Shown here piece by piece: positions 9,660-21,100 of a stretch of DNA of 22,664 bases; positions within the stretch are counted from its first letter, which is position 1; each line of letters starts with the position of its first letter. Location: assembly GCA_009602725.1 (NCBI GenBank), contig WELB01000178.1, forward strand, positions 226,632 through 249,295, in the 5' to 3' direction. Under the pieces are notes generated by a model, which was given only the letters and a program-made list of their open reading frames with translations, was not told the DNA's origin and ran no database searches. This DNA comes from Spirogloea muscicola. Lineage: Eukaryota; Streptophyta; Zygnematophyceae; Spirogloeales; Spirogloeaceae. The position numbers and the translations under genes are program-made.

Positions 9660-11312
9660 CTACTTGGGCCTAAGCCACGAATCATCTCCGGTGTTGGCGC
9701 CGAAATCCGGTGGACGCGGCGGACTTGTATCATAGCTCTCTAATCGCTCATTGCCCAGTGGGGTGGGTGTGCTATCGTCTTGCTGGCGGCCTCCAAACAA
9801 ACCGCCAAGCCATGAAAGCCCTCGGCTTTGCGTTGGGGCAGGAGCTATCTCAACGGGCACAGAGAAGGACTGCAAGGAGTAAAATAAGTGTCAGAAAGTC
9901 AGCCCTGCCAAGATCCACAGGATGCAACAAACAGTACACATAGCCATTGCCTCCTCATGCCATCCTGGGCCGCTGCTCCAAACATGGCCGATCCAAGATG
10001 TTGTTGACTGCAAGTGAGACAGCAGCTATCTGCTCAATCTTTTCGTGCAACTATCTTTACCTGTGATTGTTGCTGAGAGCTTGTGGCACTGCCACTGAAC
10101 GGGCTTGGGAAAGGCGTCGCACCACCCGTCTGTCCAGCTCCGGCAAGCTGCGGCACTGGTTCTTCCAAGGGCGGCTGCCACCACAATAGCAAAAATGCCA
10201 ACACGCTGGAATAGTTTCAAAAGCAGCTCTGGCAAGCTCCACAAGTCTACTCAATCAGACCCTTGATCTCAAGTTCTAAATCAGTCAGCAGATGAGTGAA
10301 GGTGTATAGACAAGAACGGCACCTGTGCCATGTTGGCAGTCATTCGATTCAGCATGATGCCAGCCCCTTCAATGAGAGCGAGCAGCACGCCCCCAAATAT
10401 GGCTGACCTGGTGGCTGACTTCAGTCCAGCTCGCAACTACCAACATACATGAGGGGACAAGAGTGAGCAGGCGTCTGTGGAGACACAGGAAAATTGCATG
10501 ACTTGAGTCGTAAAAAGACAGAGGTGACCTTAACACCAGCACCGCATACACGGTAACACTCCTCAAGCGGTTGGACTGAGAGCCAGTGGCTAGCGTTTGT
10601 AGCTCAGATGAAGCACACAAATAATACAAGTCAAGAGTAGCAGGCTGCAGGCGAGGTTCTACCTGGAGCAGGCCACCAGTGGCAGCCCCCGCAGCGATGG
10701 AGTTCCAGGGGTCCTCCTTTTGCCGCAGGTACACCATGGAGCAGTCGAATGTAGAGAACAGGCCCCCCCACACTGCTTCGCATGAACCCACGTTGACAGT
10801 GAGAAGCCCCCACAACCCTTGTGCTGCAGATTTTCGCAAGCTACAGTCCCGGCAGCAAATAAAAGCTGATCCAGATGCAACCCGTGCGCCGGATCGGACC
10901 GCTTGCGAGGCGCCATGTTGCTTAGTGGATCCGACTTGTCACAACATTGAGAGGGAACCCAAGTCCCGTGACAAGTAAGATGGAGTGCTAGGAGCTGCAG
11001 CGAACCACGGCGGTAGCCATGGAGCTGCTCTCAGCCGGCGCGAGAAAGTGGCACATCAAAAGGCCTCAGGAAGGGCTCAGAGGGGCAGGCGGCGAGGCTC
11101 AGGCGTGTCGCACCGGCGAAGCTGCCGCCGATCTTGGGCGCGTTCAGGCGGACGGCCTGGGAGCCGCCGAGGAGGCGCTCGCCGCGGGGCGAGTTCTTCA
11201 TGCCGCCGACAAAGTGCCAGACGGAGCCGCCAACGGCGCCCATGCTGAACGCGCTGCCCACGTCGTCCAGGATGCGGTCCGGGCACGGCTCCCGCCCGTA
11301 CTCGCCCGCCAT
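9660..11312 (-). CDS. TIM17: Mitochondrial import inner membrane translocase subunit Tim17
   Basis: Five exons (transcript order): 11312-11114, 10772-10663, 10436-10323, 10174-10061 and 9869-9660. All introns are GT-AG with matching phases, giving 248 residues. It is the lateral-gate/cavity subunit of the TIM23 complex, which moves presequence proteins across or into the inner membrane. The start [19 protein letters not shown] is textbook Tim17, followed by [33 protein letters not shown] and [14 protein letters not shown]. The residues known as important in yeast Tim17 fall at the same numbers: the disulfide pair C10/C77 and the acidic cavity residues D17, D76 and E126. After about residue 141 there is a long, low-complexity tail ending with SWLGGLFGG and [13 protein letters not shown], like plant TIM17. 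A (GGC)n tract precedes the ATG. The upstream region runs into the assembly gap. Confidence 0.96.
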
Positions 11313-11333
11313 CGCCGCCGCCGCCGCCGCCGC
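11313..11333 (-). repeat. (GGC)n run before the TIM17 start codon
   Basis: Six to seven GCC units on the + strand abut the TIM17 ATG, giving the same GGCGGCGATG start context as RPL27A and the DUF1990 gene. It is a short trinucleotide microsatellite in the 5' leader. Confidence 0.6.
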
Positions 11334-11389
11334 GGGCGTGGCGCTGCGACGGGCTGGCCACCAGCCCCCGGCCTGCTAGGCTCCGCCAA

Positions 11390-11856
11390 NNNNNNNNNNN
11401 NNNNNNNNNNNNNNNNNNNNNNNNNNNNNNNNNNNNNNNNNNNNNNNNNNNNNNNNNNNNNNNNNNNNNNNNNNNNNNNNNNNNNNNNNNNNNNNNNNNN
11501 NNNNNNNNNNNNNNNNNNNNNNNNNNNNNNNNNNNNNNNNNNNNNNNNNNNNNNNNNNNNNNNNNNNNNNNNNNNNNNNNNNNNNNNNNNNNNNNNNNNN
11601 NNNNNNNNNNNNNNNNNNNNNNNNNNNNNNNNNNNNNNNNNNNNNNNNNNNNNNNNNNNNNNNNNNNNNNNNNNNNNNNNNNNNNNNNNNNNNNNNNNNN
11701 NNNNNNNNNNNNNNNNNNNNNNNNNNNNNNNNNNNNNNNNNNNNNNNNNNNNNNNNNNNNNNNNNNNNNNNNNNNNNNNNNNNNNNNNNNNNNNNNNNNN
11801 NNNNNNNNNNNNNNNNNNNNNNNNNNNNNNNNNNNNNNNNNNNNNNNNNNNNNNNN
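11390..11856. other. Assembly gap (467 N)
   Basis: A run of N bases lies between the divergent TIM17 and DNAJC25 genes. It removes most of their shared upstream region, so nothing can be said about the promoters or the true distance between them. Confidence 0.99.
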
Positions 11857-11983
<127 letters not shown>

Positions 11984-11998
11984 CGCGCCGGCATCGCC

Positions 11999-14837
11999 AT
12001 GTCGCGCCCGGCGGCCCTGCTCCTCCGGGCGGTGCTCGCCGCGGCGGCCGTCGGCGCCGCGGCGGGCATCTACTGCGACGACAGCGACTGCTACGACCTC
12101 CTCGGGTTGCCGAGCCATCCCCGGCCCCGCGCGCGCGCCCGCCCCAGCTGGAGGATCCTGACGCTGGGGTTCAAGACCTAGGAGCTTGGGGCTCAGGATT
12201 TAGCGTTCAGGGCCGCCGGCTGCCCAGATGCTAGGGTTCGCAATCTAGGAGCTTGGGGTTCGAGCCTCAAGGCCGCCGGCGAGCGCGCCGCGCGTGCAGG
12301 GTGAAGCAGACGGCCACGCCCGCCGACCTCAAGAAGGCCTACTACAAGCTCTCGCTGCAGTAGTGAGCTCCCATCTCTTCGCCCCACCAGCAGCACTACT
12401 CGTCATCCTCGGCCCTGGTCCATGATTCACTGCTTGCGGGTGAGAAGCATCACATGGGTTTGGTGCCGATGGTGGGTGTTGGACCTGCATTAGAAGCCCA
12501 AGTGAGAATGCCAGTCCTTGGGCTGCGCTGCCAGCTGCTGACGACTGGCCAGGTGTACTGCGCCCGTGGCCTGCAGCCACCCGGACAAGAACCCCGACCC
12601 CGAGGCCCAGAAGACGTTCCAGAAGATTGCCACCGCCTACGAGGTCAGTCGGGCCTTCCTCGGTGCATAGATTCACGTAAACCCCAATTCAGGCCTTGGA
12701 CGTTATGCAAACGTGCGATGATCTGCAACTCGCGCATTGTCATAGACTGACTTCTCTAGGCAGGTGTTATGAGGCACATTAGGCAGAGGGGTTTGGAGGG
12801 CAAGTTGCAGCTTTTCGCTCAGGGCCGACTGCTGCAGGCCCCACCTGCTCCTACTCAAATGCAGGCCTGAACTGGAGCTGCTGGTATGAATAGTTGAGGC
12901 TGATATGCAGTAAGCAGCTCATTGCTGGCTCGGTCTAACCTCTGCACCTCTGCTGTTCACGACAGATTCTCAAGGATGAGGAGACTCGTGAGCAGTACGA
13001 CTATGCGCTGGCCCACCCAGAGCAGGTCAGACTTGCACCCACCTTGCAGCCAACCCTGTAGCCGTTGGATACTTACTGACATATAATTTACTTTGTTTCC
13101 TCCGTGTGCTGAGAAGATTTAAGCTCGTACTCCTTGCCTCTCTGCTATGAAGCCAAGGGTTTCTCACTAATTTTGGTCTTCTTGGCAGTTCTTCTACAAC
13201 ACCGCACGTTATTACCAACGATACTACGGCGTGAAGTCGGTGGGTGACTCCCCCTAGTAAACCATCATGAGTATGCCACACCGGTTGAGGGTCCTGATCA
13301 AGCTTGCAGTCCTTGTGTCATCTTTTTGAGTCGCTCAGCTCTGCTTCAGGAGAAGTCACCACGTGCTGGCCTCCACTTTAGAAGCAGGTTAGCATGATAT
13401 GTTCCCTGCAACCGCTGCACTTGCTGCAGAAGTAGCATGCACTTGATGATGGACTGACCAAACACCTTGGACCCTTGGTCCGCAACAGGATCTGCGCGCT
13501 GTCTTCATAGGCGTCTGCCTCTTTGTGTCTGCCCTTCAGTATCTGAACACCTGGCTCCGTTATCACCAGGTACATATTATATTCAGGCATTGCAATGGCT
13601 ACTGTTTGCTGCAATAAGCCGTCAGCTCAAGATGGATCCTCGACTCAGGGCTGCCAGCATTTTCAATGAGGCCTGATCTTGGATGCATTTCACAGACCCT
13701 TGTGCTTGAAGAAGCTCACAGGCCTCTGTGTCGCACATATCTACAGGCATTGTCTCGCGCAAAGCAGACGCCGGCATACAGGAACTGGCTCAAGATTAAG
13801 GAGCTGGAGAGGACAGGAGGCGGGACTGGGAAAAAGAAGGCCAGTAGGCTGAAGCACAGGTATGCACAGCCGCGCTCGTGCTCATATGTGTCACGTTCTT
13901 ACTAAATAAACCGATCCCTCTTGAAGACTCCGCTGTGCTCGCATATTCTTCGCTTGAGTCTCACATGGAGATCCATATGGAGTCTCACTATATGCACCTG
14001 TGGTGTGCAGCCAATCTGAGGAGTCTCTACCAGAGCCGGAGCTGCGGATACAAGGTGCCGATCCACCGTCCGTCTGGCACCTCTTTGTCACCCTCATCAT
14101 CATCCTACCGTACACCTTGGCCAAGGTAAGGACCTCAATAGCATTTTGGCCACTCTCCAAATAAGCTGGAATTGTCTGCCACGCTCATGCCTCATTGTAG
14201 GGAGATGCTGGGCATGAAAAGTGGCTACTGGGGTGTCTCAAGAGCATTAGTTCATTTCTGATTGGTTCTCAAAGTGCACCAATCCATTGAAGTTTGTCTC
14301 TCGTCACCCTCCAGAGAAGGCATCAAAATTGATGTGGAGCTCATTAGTTTCTGATTTGCATGAGCTGTTATCTTTTGCCCTTAAGTCACTACTCCGTGCT
14401 CCTTGCAGCTGGCCACGTGGGAGCTTCTTTGGCTCTACGCATATCGGTTGCAGAAGAAGCCCTACTCGAGTGAGGATGCAGCCTACTTGACGCGCACCAG
14501 CCTGAACCTCTCAGCCACTTCTTGGAAGGCGATGAGTGAGCACCACTCTTCGCCCTCTTGGCTTCAACAACGTCCATGGGTGTCTATGCTAGCCTGTATA
14601 TTGCGCTGTAGTCTTGCCTCACAGGTGGCGTGCACTTGTGACAAGTGAAAATCTCAACATTTGGCACGTGAGCTCCATCAACAACTTGCTCATGCCGCTA
14701 AGTATGACACATGAATCCATGGGCAATCTGCAGGCAAGCAAAAGCGGGCAGGGCTTGTGCAGAGGAGGCTCTGGGTCCCCACCAGGATGGAGGAGTTTAT
14801 TGCTGAGCAGAAGAAGGCTGCCCGAGGGCGTCGCTGA
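11999..14837 (+). CDS. DNAJC25: DnaJ homologue, subfamily C member 25-like membrane J protein
   Basis: Ten exons: 11999-12105, 12300-12362, 12577-12643, 12966-13025, 13189-13239, 13489-13569, 13747-13859, 14011-14125, 14409-14535 and 14734-14837. Phases match throughout, giving 295 residues. An N-terminal hydrophobic Leu/Ala segment (about residues 4-23) looks like a signal peptide or anchor. The J domain follows: CYDLLG, AYYKLSLQ, the catalytic HPD at 58-60 with HPDKNPDPE, and ETREQYDYALAHPEQ. FYNTARYYQRYYG leads to a membrane segment at about 120-135 (GVCLFVSALQYL), then ELERTGGGTGKKK, a second at about 203-218 (LFVTLIIILPYTLA) and WELLWLYAYRL at about 221-233. The end is LVQRRLW and a basic KKAARGRR tail. 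J proteins stimulate Hsp70; this subfamily is thought to sit in the ER membrane. Intron 1 has a weak donor (GTTGCC), supported by phase and the completed LLG codon. Confidence 0.93.
12179..12280 (+). repeat. Imperfect direct repeat with telomere-like pieces in DNAJC25 intron 1
   Basis: Two related blocks beginning TAGGAGCTTGGGG (about 12179-12220 and 12245-12280) both run into a GCCGCCGGC end. Between and within them are TTTAG and CTAGGGTTC pieces resembling degraded TTTAGGG units, G-rich on the coding strand. The whole tract is inside the intron at 12106-12299. Confidence 0.55.
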
Positions 14838-15140
14838 AGCCAGCAGAGCTTAGAGGACTTCTGACACGAATACACGGAGGTAGCCGATCTGATGCCATGG
14901 GCACCAAGTACACAGGAGTGCTACCTTGGTGCACTTGTGTTTGCAAATCTTACAGACGGCTTGGTGAAAGCATCATATCATGAGGAAGTGCCCCACGAGT
15001 GCACCGTCTGCATTTGCAATGAGCACCATATGAATGAGCAGCACCGCTAACGAGGTGAACCTCAAAGTTGGGCTGTGAGCTTTTGCTCCTTGAAATAGTA
15101 CTTCCACCTTCTCCTGTTCCATATGCGGGGACGACCGTGC
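14838..15140. other. Convergent spacer between DNAJC25 and MMS19
   Basis: Only about 300 bases separate the two stop codons, so the 3' UTRs probably overlap. A minus-strand TGTAA at 14950-14954 sits about 190 bases past the MMS19 stop. No + strand TGTAA for DNAJC25 is visible before the MMS19 coding exons. No other feature is seen. Confidence 0.55.
14950..14954 (-). terminator. Candidate TGTAA poly(A) signal of MMS19
   Basis: The + strand TTACA reads TGTAA on the minus strand, about 190 bases downstream of the MMS19 stop codon at 15143-15141. This supports the last small exon being the true end of the gene. Confidence 0.45.
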
Positions 15141-18100
15141 TCAGGTCAAAGATGCCCTGCAAGAAGAAACAACGGTGCTGTCACGTATTCTGCAGGCTGG
15201 CTCTGAGCACCAGCCTCAGCTTCCAATTTATTCATCTTTCAAGTGCGAGATGAGATCATTTATTTGCTTCTGCTCAACCTCTATGACAGACTTCTCGATG
15301 ATGTTAGCTGAATCTAAGAGGCATGCCACAATGCAGCAGTCAAACTGATAATTTTCCACGGATAATACTGCACAGTATTCTGCGTGCATATCATCAGAGA
15401 TACATCCTCCATCGGTACTACCTTTCCTGCACAGCAGATTTTGGCCCTTACCAGGCACGGCGACAACGGACAGCCTCCCTTCTCACTGAGCGCTTTGGAT
15501 CATCCAAGGCCTTGTTTAGAGCCTTCAAAACCTGCAGCAGCTCAATCAATATCAGTCTCATCACATAAAATACAGCTGCTGGATTGCTAAGAGTCACACA
15601 ACCTGACATCTCAGAGGGTTGCTCGGTCATTGAGCTTACATTCCCATAAAAGTCATAGGGGACAACCTGGGTGCGCAGAGGATAGAGCTGTGCATGGCTG
15701 AAATCCACCAGAATGAGCAGGCACTGCAAAGCCGTCTCCCGGACAGTCTGCACCACGATTTGAAGTCATGGATCAGAAGCCTTGGTTGGCGTGCTCGACT
15801 AAGCCAATGGGCGTGCTTCTCGAAGTCAATGGGCAACTATCAGAGTAACTACATGTTGTCCAGTGGTGCACATAGGACACCTCTATAGAGCATACCCTGG
15901 AAGGTAGGTATGACAGGAGCGGCAGGAGCCTGGACACTATGGAGGGGAGGTAGTTGGAAACCACTTCACCACCTGAAGGCAAGCTCTGTGTTGATGTCAA
16001 TAAGATTAAGTGGCAACAAGGTGTCTTGATTTTGCTAAGCCTTGCCAGCTCAAGTGTGTTGGATCAGATTGCCAAGATCCAGTCAGAATGTGTATTAGCA
16101 CTTTATGAGAAGCTCTTCTACAACATGCTTTGGCGGCTGACTGCTCCAGAGAAACTCAAGCGAACAACAGGAGACCTTGCAATGGATCCATGAGGATGTT
16201 GGCCAAGACGAAGAGTGCCGAGGTAAGGTGCCGCAGATTGCTGCCCTGCCTGCCCGTGCCTTCGTTCTTCAACACAGAAAGTGACTCCAACAAAAGGGGG
16301 ACGACCTGTTGCCTCCAATGGAGAGAATTAATACGGCTCGACTGGCTACTCAGGAAGATCGTGGCCCAAATTACAACATGCCAAGGCGGGAAGGTACAAG
16401 CTCTGCGACTCGAAGCTGAAGTTTAGAATCAAACAGGCCACATTCCATTCTTAAGCAGGCCATCTCCGATTAGATGCGATCTACAGAGAAAAAACTAACT
16501 CTGCCAATCTCCAGCTTGAGCACTGAGTTGGGCAGCCCTCTCAGACACGTGGCAAATGCCTGCAGATAGTTTGCCCTGCCAGACGAGAGCAGCGAGATAA
16601 GGCCAAGGTCATGGGTTGGATGTCAGACAACAAGACTGCTTAAGCACATACTATTGTGGCTGAGGAAGCACAAGACGGGTCCGCAGATGTGCGTATCACA
16701 GGCGCGTCCACATGAAGCAAGCACAAGCACCGAGCACCTGGCATTCCCTTGGGGATAACAGCAACTTGCCTGTACTGCGGAAAGGTCCGAGTGCCTTCAA
16801 TCAGCAGCCCAAGAAGATTTTGGAAAACCCGCTGCTTATACAGCAGCTTCAGCTGTATGTGGTCGTCCTTGCCAAGAGCATCCTCAGTGTCCTCGCAAAT
16901 CATGGCCAGGGCCCTGCTGGCCGCCGCAACAATCACAAGCTCCTCAAGCTCCTGTGCTGGAACTCCTTCACAGCCGGACATCTGATTGCCACTGACTATT
17001 TGCTTTGACATTTCTATCTGTAGTAGAGTCAGCAACACGTCGACAATGTCTGCGGACCGCTTGTGCCCTCGCATTGCTAAACCCCTTGCCACGTGGCCCA
17101 GAGCTGCCACTGCCAGAGTCTGCCTCCTTGCGGCGGCCCTTCTCGGCTTTGGTGTCGTTCCGCGCTCCTCTCTCCGGCCGCTGGTGCTGGCTCCCTCTTC
17201 CTGCTCCACGGGACGCAGCTCTCTCGGCCGGGCGGCCGGCAGCAAAGTCTCGTCCAAGACGAGGAGCAACATCTCGTCCAGGAGGACGTGCGGGGGCGAG
17301 ACAAGTTCCTGAGCGCTTTCCTCCGGCCACTTGTTGAGCATCGCAGCCACGGCCATGGCCGCAAGGTCCGAGATGCCAGGCTTATGATGATCCTCTGCTA
17401 CGGCATAGTTGAGGAGGAGAATGAGGAGGCCCTTGTCCTGCGCCACTGTGGTCTGCTGCCTCAGCGCCACAACCACTCCCGCCAGCAGGGCCACATGGCA
17501 AGGCGCCCAAGCAATGCCTTCCGTAGCCGTCAACTGCTGATGCAAGCGGGAAAAGCATTGTCGTTTACATCAATGTCTACAAATGTGCAAGTGATTAACA
17601 TCACTGTCTTCAAAATTGCAAAAACCCCTACAGCGAGAGTGGCAGGTTGCATTTTTGCGGGGGAATCTGAAGCATAAGCACACGCTTGCGCTCTCAAGCA
17701 TATCAGTATTACACAATCATGAAGTACTTCGACACAGACCAACTTTGAGAAGACAATTGCCAGCCCAGAGCCCAGCTAGTCAATCTAACACAAGGTCTCA
17801 CCGGCAATGCAGGTACTTCCAGCCTAGCAATTGCCGGCCCAGCAAAACGTCTTCTACGGAGCTCGTCCAAGAGATTTTCCTGCTTTTCAAGCGAATGCCC
17901 TTGCACTATTCTCCTCATGGCATTTGCAGCGGACAGCGCCAGCACCTGCCACCGATAAGTCTGGTCATGTCCTGAGTCTCCATAAGGACCTACAACAATT
18001 TACTACCGACTTGATGAAATCGGCAATGTTCCCCTGTATCAACCATCAGAAACATCAGTAATGCACCTCTTGTGTGGCATCTTTGCACTCGCCAGCAGCA

Positions 18101-21100
18101 TCAACAGCCAGGCTCCAGAGACGGGAAGCAAACACGAGGTCCCGTTGACCAATTCCAACATCGGGCCTGCACGCTTGCCAGAAATCCATCAAATGGCCTG
18201 GCAGCTAAGCACAACCTTGAAGGAGTGATTGTTGCATAAGTACGGAGGCTGCAATAGTGCACAGTGCCTCAAGTTACATTCAAGTTAGTACTGCTTAGGT
18301 GCACACCTCACTAGCAGCTGACGAGCAAGGACTTGAAGTGTCATAGCCACATGCTGCGCTCCTGAGCCCTCCTGGGCACTTGCATATAACAAAATGCCAC
18401 CATCAGCAATCCTAAGAATGATCCCGACCAATATCAGAATAACGGAGCTGACAGCACTCATCATGTTATCTGCTGGAACATGGTCGACTGAGCCGGAGAA
18501 GCTAGAAGTGAAGGTACACGCTGGCTCTATGGCCTGGCCCCAACATGCTCACCATGGCTTTTACAAAATTGCCCAGGACAAAGTCCTCAAGCTGCACAAT
18601 CACGTGGCCCAGGATGTCTGCTCGGGCTGCTGCCAGTGCCACCAGGGCCTGGAAAATCGTCGGCAGGCGCCTCTCAAGGTCCTGCGCCTGTCTGCCCTGC
18701 CGCGTCAGCTCGTTCAGCAGCGGCTCCACTGCCTCGTGCAGCACGGTACCTGCCCTTTCAGCAAGAGTCAGAAGCACAATGTTGGGGTCTTGGAGGCCCT
18801 AAAGCCAACTGCTTTTGCACTGCTTCGAGCAGTCCTGATCATCATCAGAATCTGTAGAGTCATCTCAAAGTCTACGATGGGTGAAAGAAATGAACAGCAA
18901 TCTCTTCAAGGATTCTGGACAGAAAGGGGACATCTAAGAGAAGTCTGACCTTGCTCAGTGGGCTCTTCAGCAACAGCAACTGCAACCAGAGCGCTAGTCG
19001 CAGCGTCCTGAAGGCTTGGAAGGCCTTCGTGGGCCAAGAGCAGGGAGGCGAAGAGGCGGGAAATGCTGGCAGCCTGGTGCCGATCTAGGGGAGAGCCACC
19101 GCTGGCCACAGAGAACGTCGAAAGCACGCGGAGGCCCCTGACTGCCCCAGGGTTTGCCGTCAGATTCTGACGTAGCAAGCGACAATGGAAAGTGGAGGTA
19201 TTCAAGGAACCCACTTTGAGACAGTCCTGTAGCATGTTAGATCAACTTCAAACTTACGTAAGCATTACAAGAAAGTGATATATAGCAGCATGCAAGAACT
19301 AAAGTCATGCAGTGCCATGGCGACTTCAAGCGGCAAGAATGGAAGATGCACTTAACCCACTGGTGGATATGAGTAGCTGTGACGTACCTCGCAGCAGGTG
19401 GCACACGTCAACGGTGTCCGGCAACGGCCCGCAGAAGAGCTTGACAAGGTCCTGCGAGACTGAGCGCAGCGAGGGGCTGCTGCCGGCACACGCCTCCCTC
19501 AGGGCGTCTACGACGTCCGCGGCAACAGCCAGCTTCAGTGAGCAGCAATCCCCTGCTGCGTCTTGCCCGCTGCTGCGAGCAAGCAATGGCACGAGGACGG
19601 CTGCTGCCACGCTCTCCCCGACGGCCGCTGACGTACGCGCCACTGCCGCCAGGACCTCGCCGATTGCGATGCCTCCAGTCCCCATCGAAGCATCTGCGGA
19701 AGACTGGCTGTCGTGCTCTGTGGGGACCGCCGAGAGGAGGTCGTTGACGCGGGGATCTCGGAGCACCACGCCAGCCATACCAGGCCCTGTGGGCGGCTCT
19801 CTGGCCAAGGTGGTGAGGCATGCGAGGGCAAGCGCACGAACTTTCTCTGCATGGGCCTCACTGACACTGCCGCTGCCACTATCACCTGCGGCCAATGCTG
19901 CAGCCGCCGCCGATGGCAGCAGCTCCTGCCAGAGAGCCTGCCAGATACAGTCCAGGTGGGGCTCCAGCGCTGGTGCGGGGAAGGCCTCGGCGCAAGCGCG
20001 CATGCAGCCCAGCGAGTCCAGCTGCACAATGCTAACCGTACTTCAGAAGCGAGTATCCTAGATACTTCTCAATCATCTGCACGAGTATATGGAAGTGCAA
20101 TACCCTAAATCTGCACCTGAAATCTCCTGCAAGTTCATTCAACCTTAAGCCTAAGCTCTGCACTTATTGACTTGCAGCAGTCGCTCTGAATGTTATGAAG
20201 TGTCCTGAATCCATTCAAGAAAGCTTGTATTGAAGCGGAGGAACATCAGTATCAAGAAGTGCAGCAGTGGGCCTAGGTAAACAAGGGCAACTAGGAGTAC
20301 AAGGATGCTGGACATAGTTGCCAGGCGGCTCCCGCAGAGCCGAGCAGCGCAGACTGTGTGTTGATACCTTGGCAGCAACCAAGGAGGAGCCGAGCTTGTC
20401 AATGAGCAGCGGTATGAGGTACGGCGCAAACTCCGGTGATGCGACCATCGCCCCCTGCGCTTTTTGGAAGCAGGAATCAGGAGAAAGGTGCTGAGCTTTA
20501 CTGCCACTGCTAGGGAGTGCTGAGTGACTACGAGCACAGGGCACACACATCGTCACATGGTGCGGCGCAGCAGCAGGCTGCTGGGCTACGTTGCATCAGC
20601 AATAGCCCAGGAGAGCGGTGTATGGTCAAGGCACACGAACTCATGCGTCAGTCCTGCTCCCTGAGCTCAGCTTTGGGAAGTGGTCCTGGTGCTATACTCA
20701 AGCTCAAGGCGTCTGTACCTGGAGTGAAGCGGCGAGGTCCTCGCGCGTGACACCCCGCGGATCTCCAGGCGGCTACAGAGCCACAAGGGAGGCAGCTCCA
20801 TATGTCAGCGGGCTCTGTTGCCATCGTGTGACCACGCAAGACTTGCGACTGCTTGGAGTTGTTTCCACACACTTTGAATTCAAACCCCTAAAGTCTACAA
20901 CGGACTCAAAAGCAACGCCTGTGACTCTATCTCAAAGCAGAACCTGAGTTGCAAATGCTGGACCTCTTCTTAAGGGGTTGAGCCCGGCCTCACCGGCGTG
21001 AAAGAGATTGGGAAGTAGCAAGCCATGGTCTCGAACATGTCCTCTGCGACGCCTGCGAGCCCTCCATGGTCAGTTTCCCCACCATGCTCCGCCATGCTGT

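Noticed and set aside
12245-12275. A tRNA-like T-arm (GGTTCGAGCC in a small hairpin)
   Set aside because: No D-arm, anticodon arm or acceptor stem can be found around it, and it is part of the duplicated intron tract.
15228-15458. A 76-codon minus-strand open frame with a helical-looking end, considered as an extra MMS19 exon
   Set aside because: Splicing from 15452 directly to 15156 keeps phase and gives the expected plant-like C-terminus, while this stretch has no matching acceptor and no family similarity.
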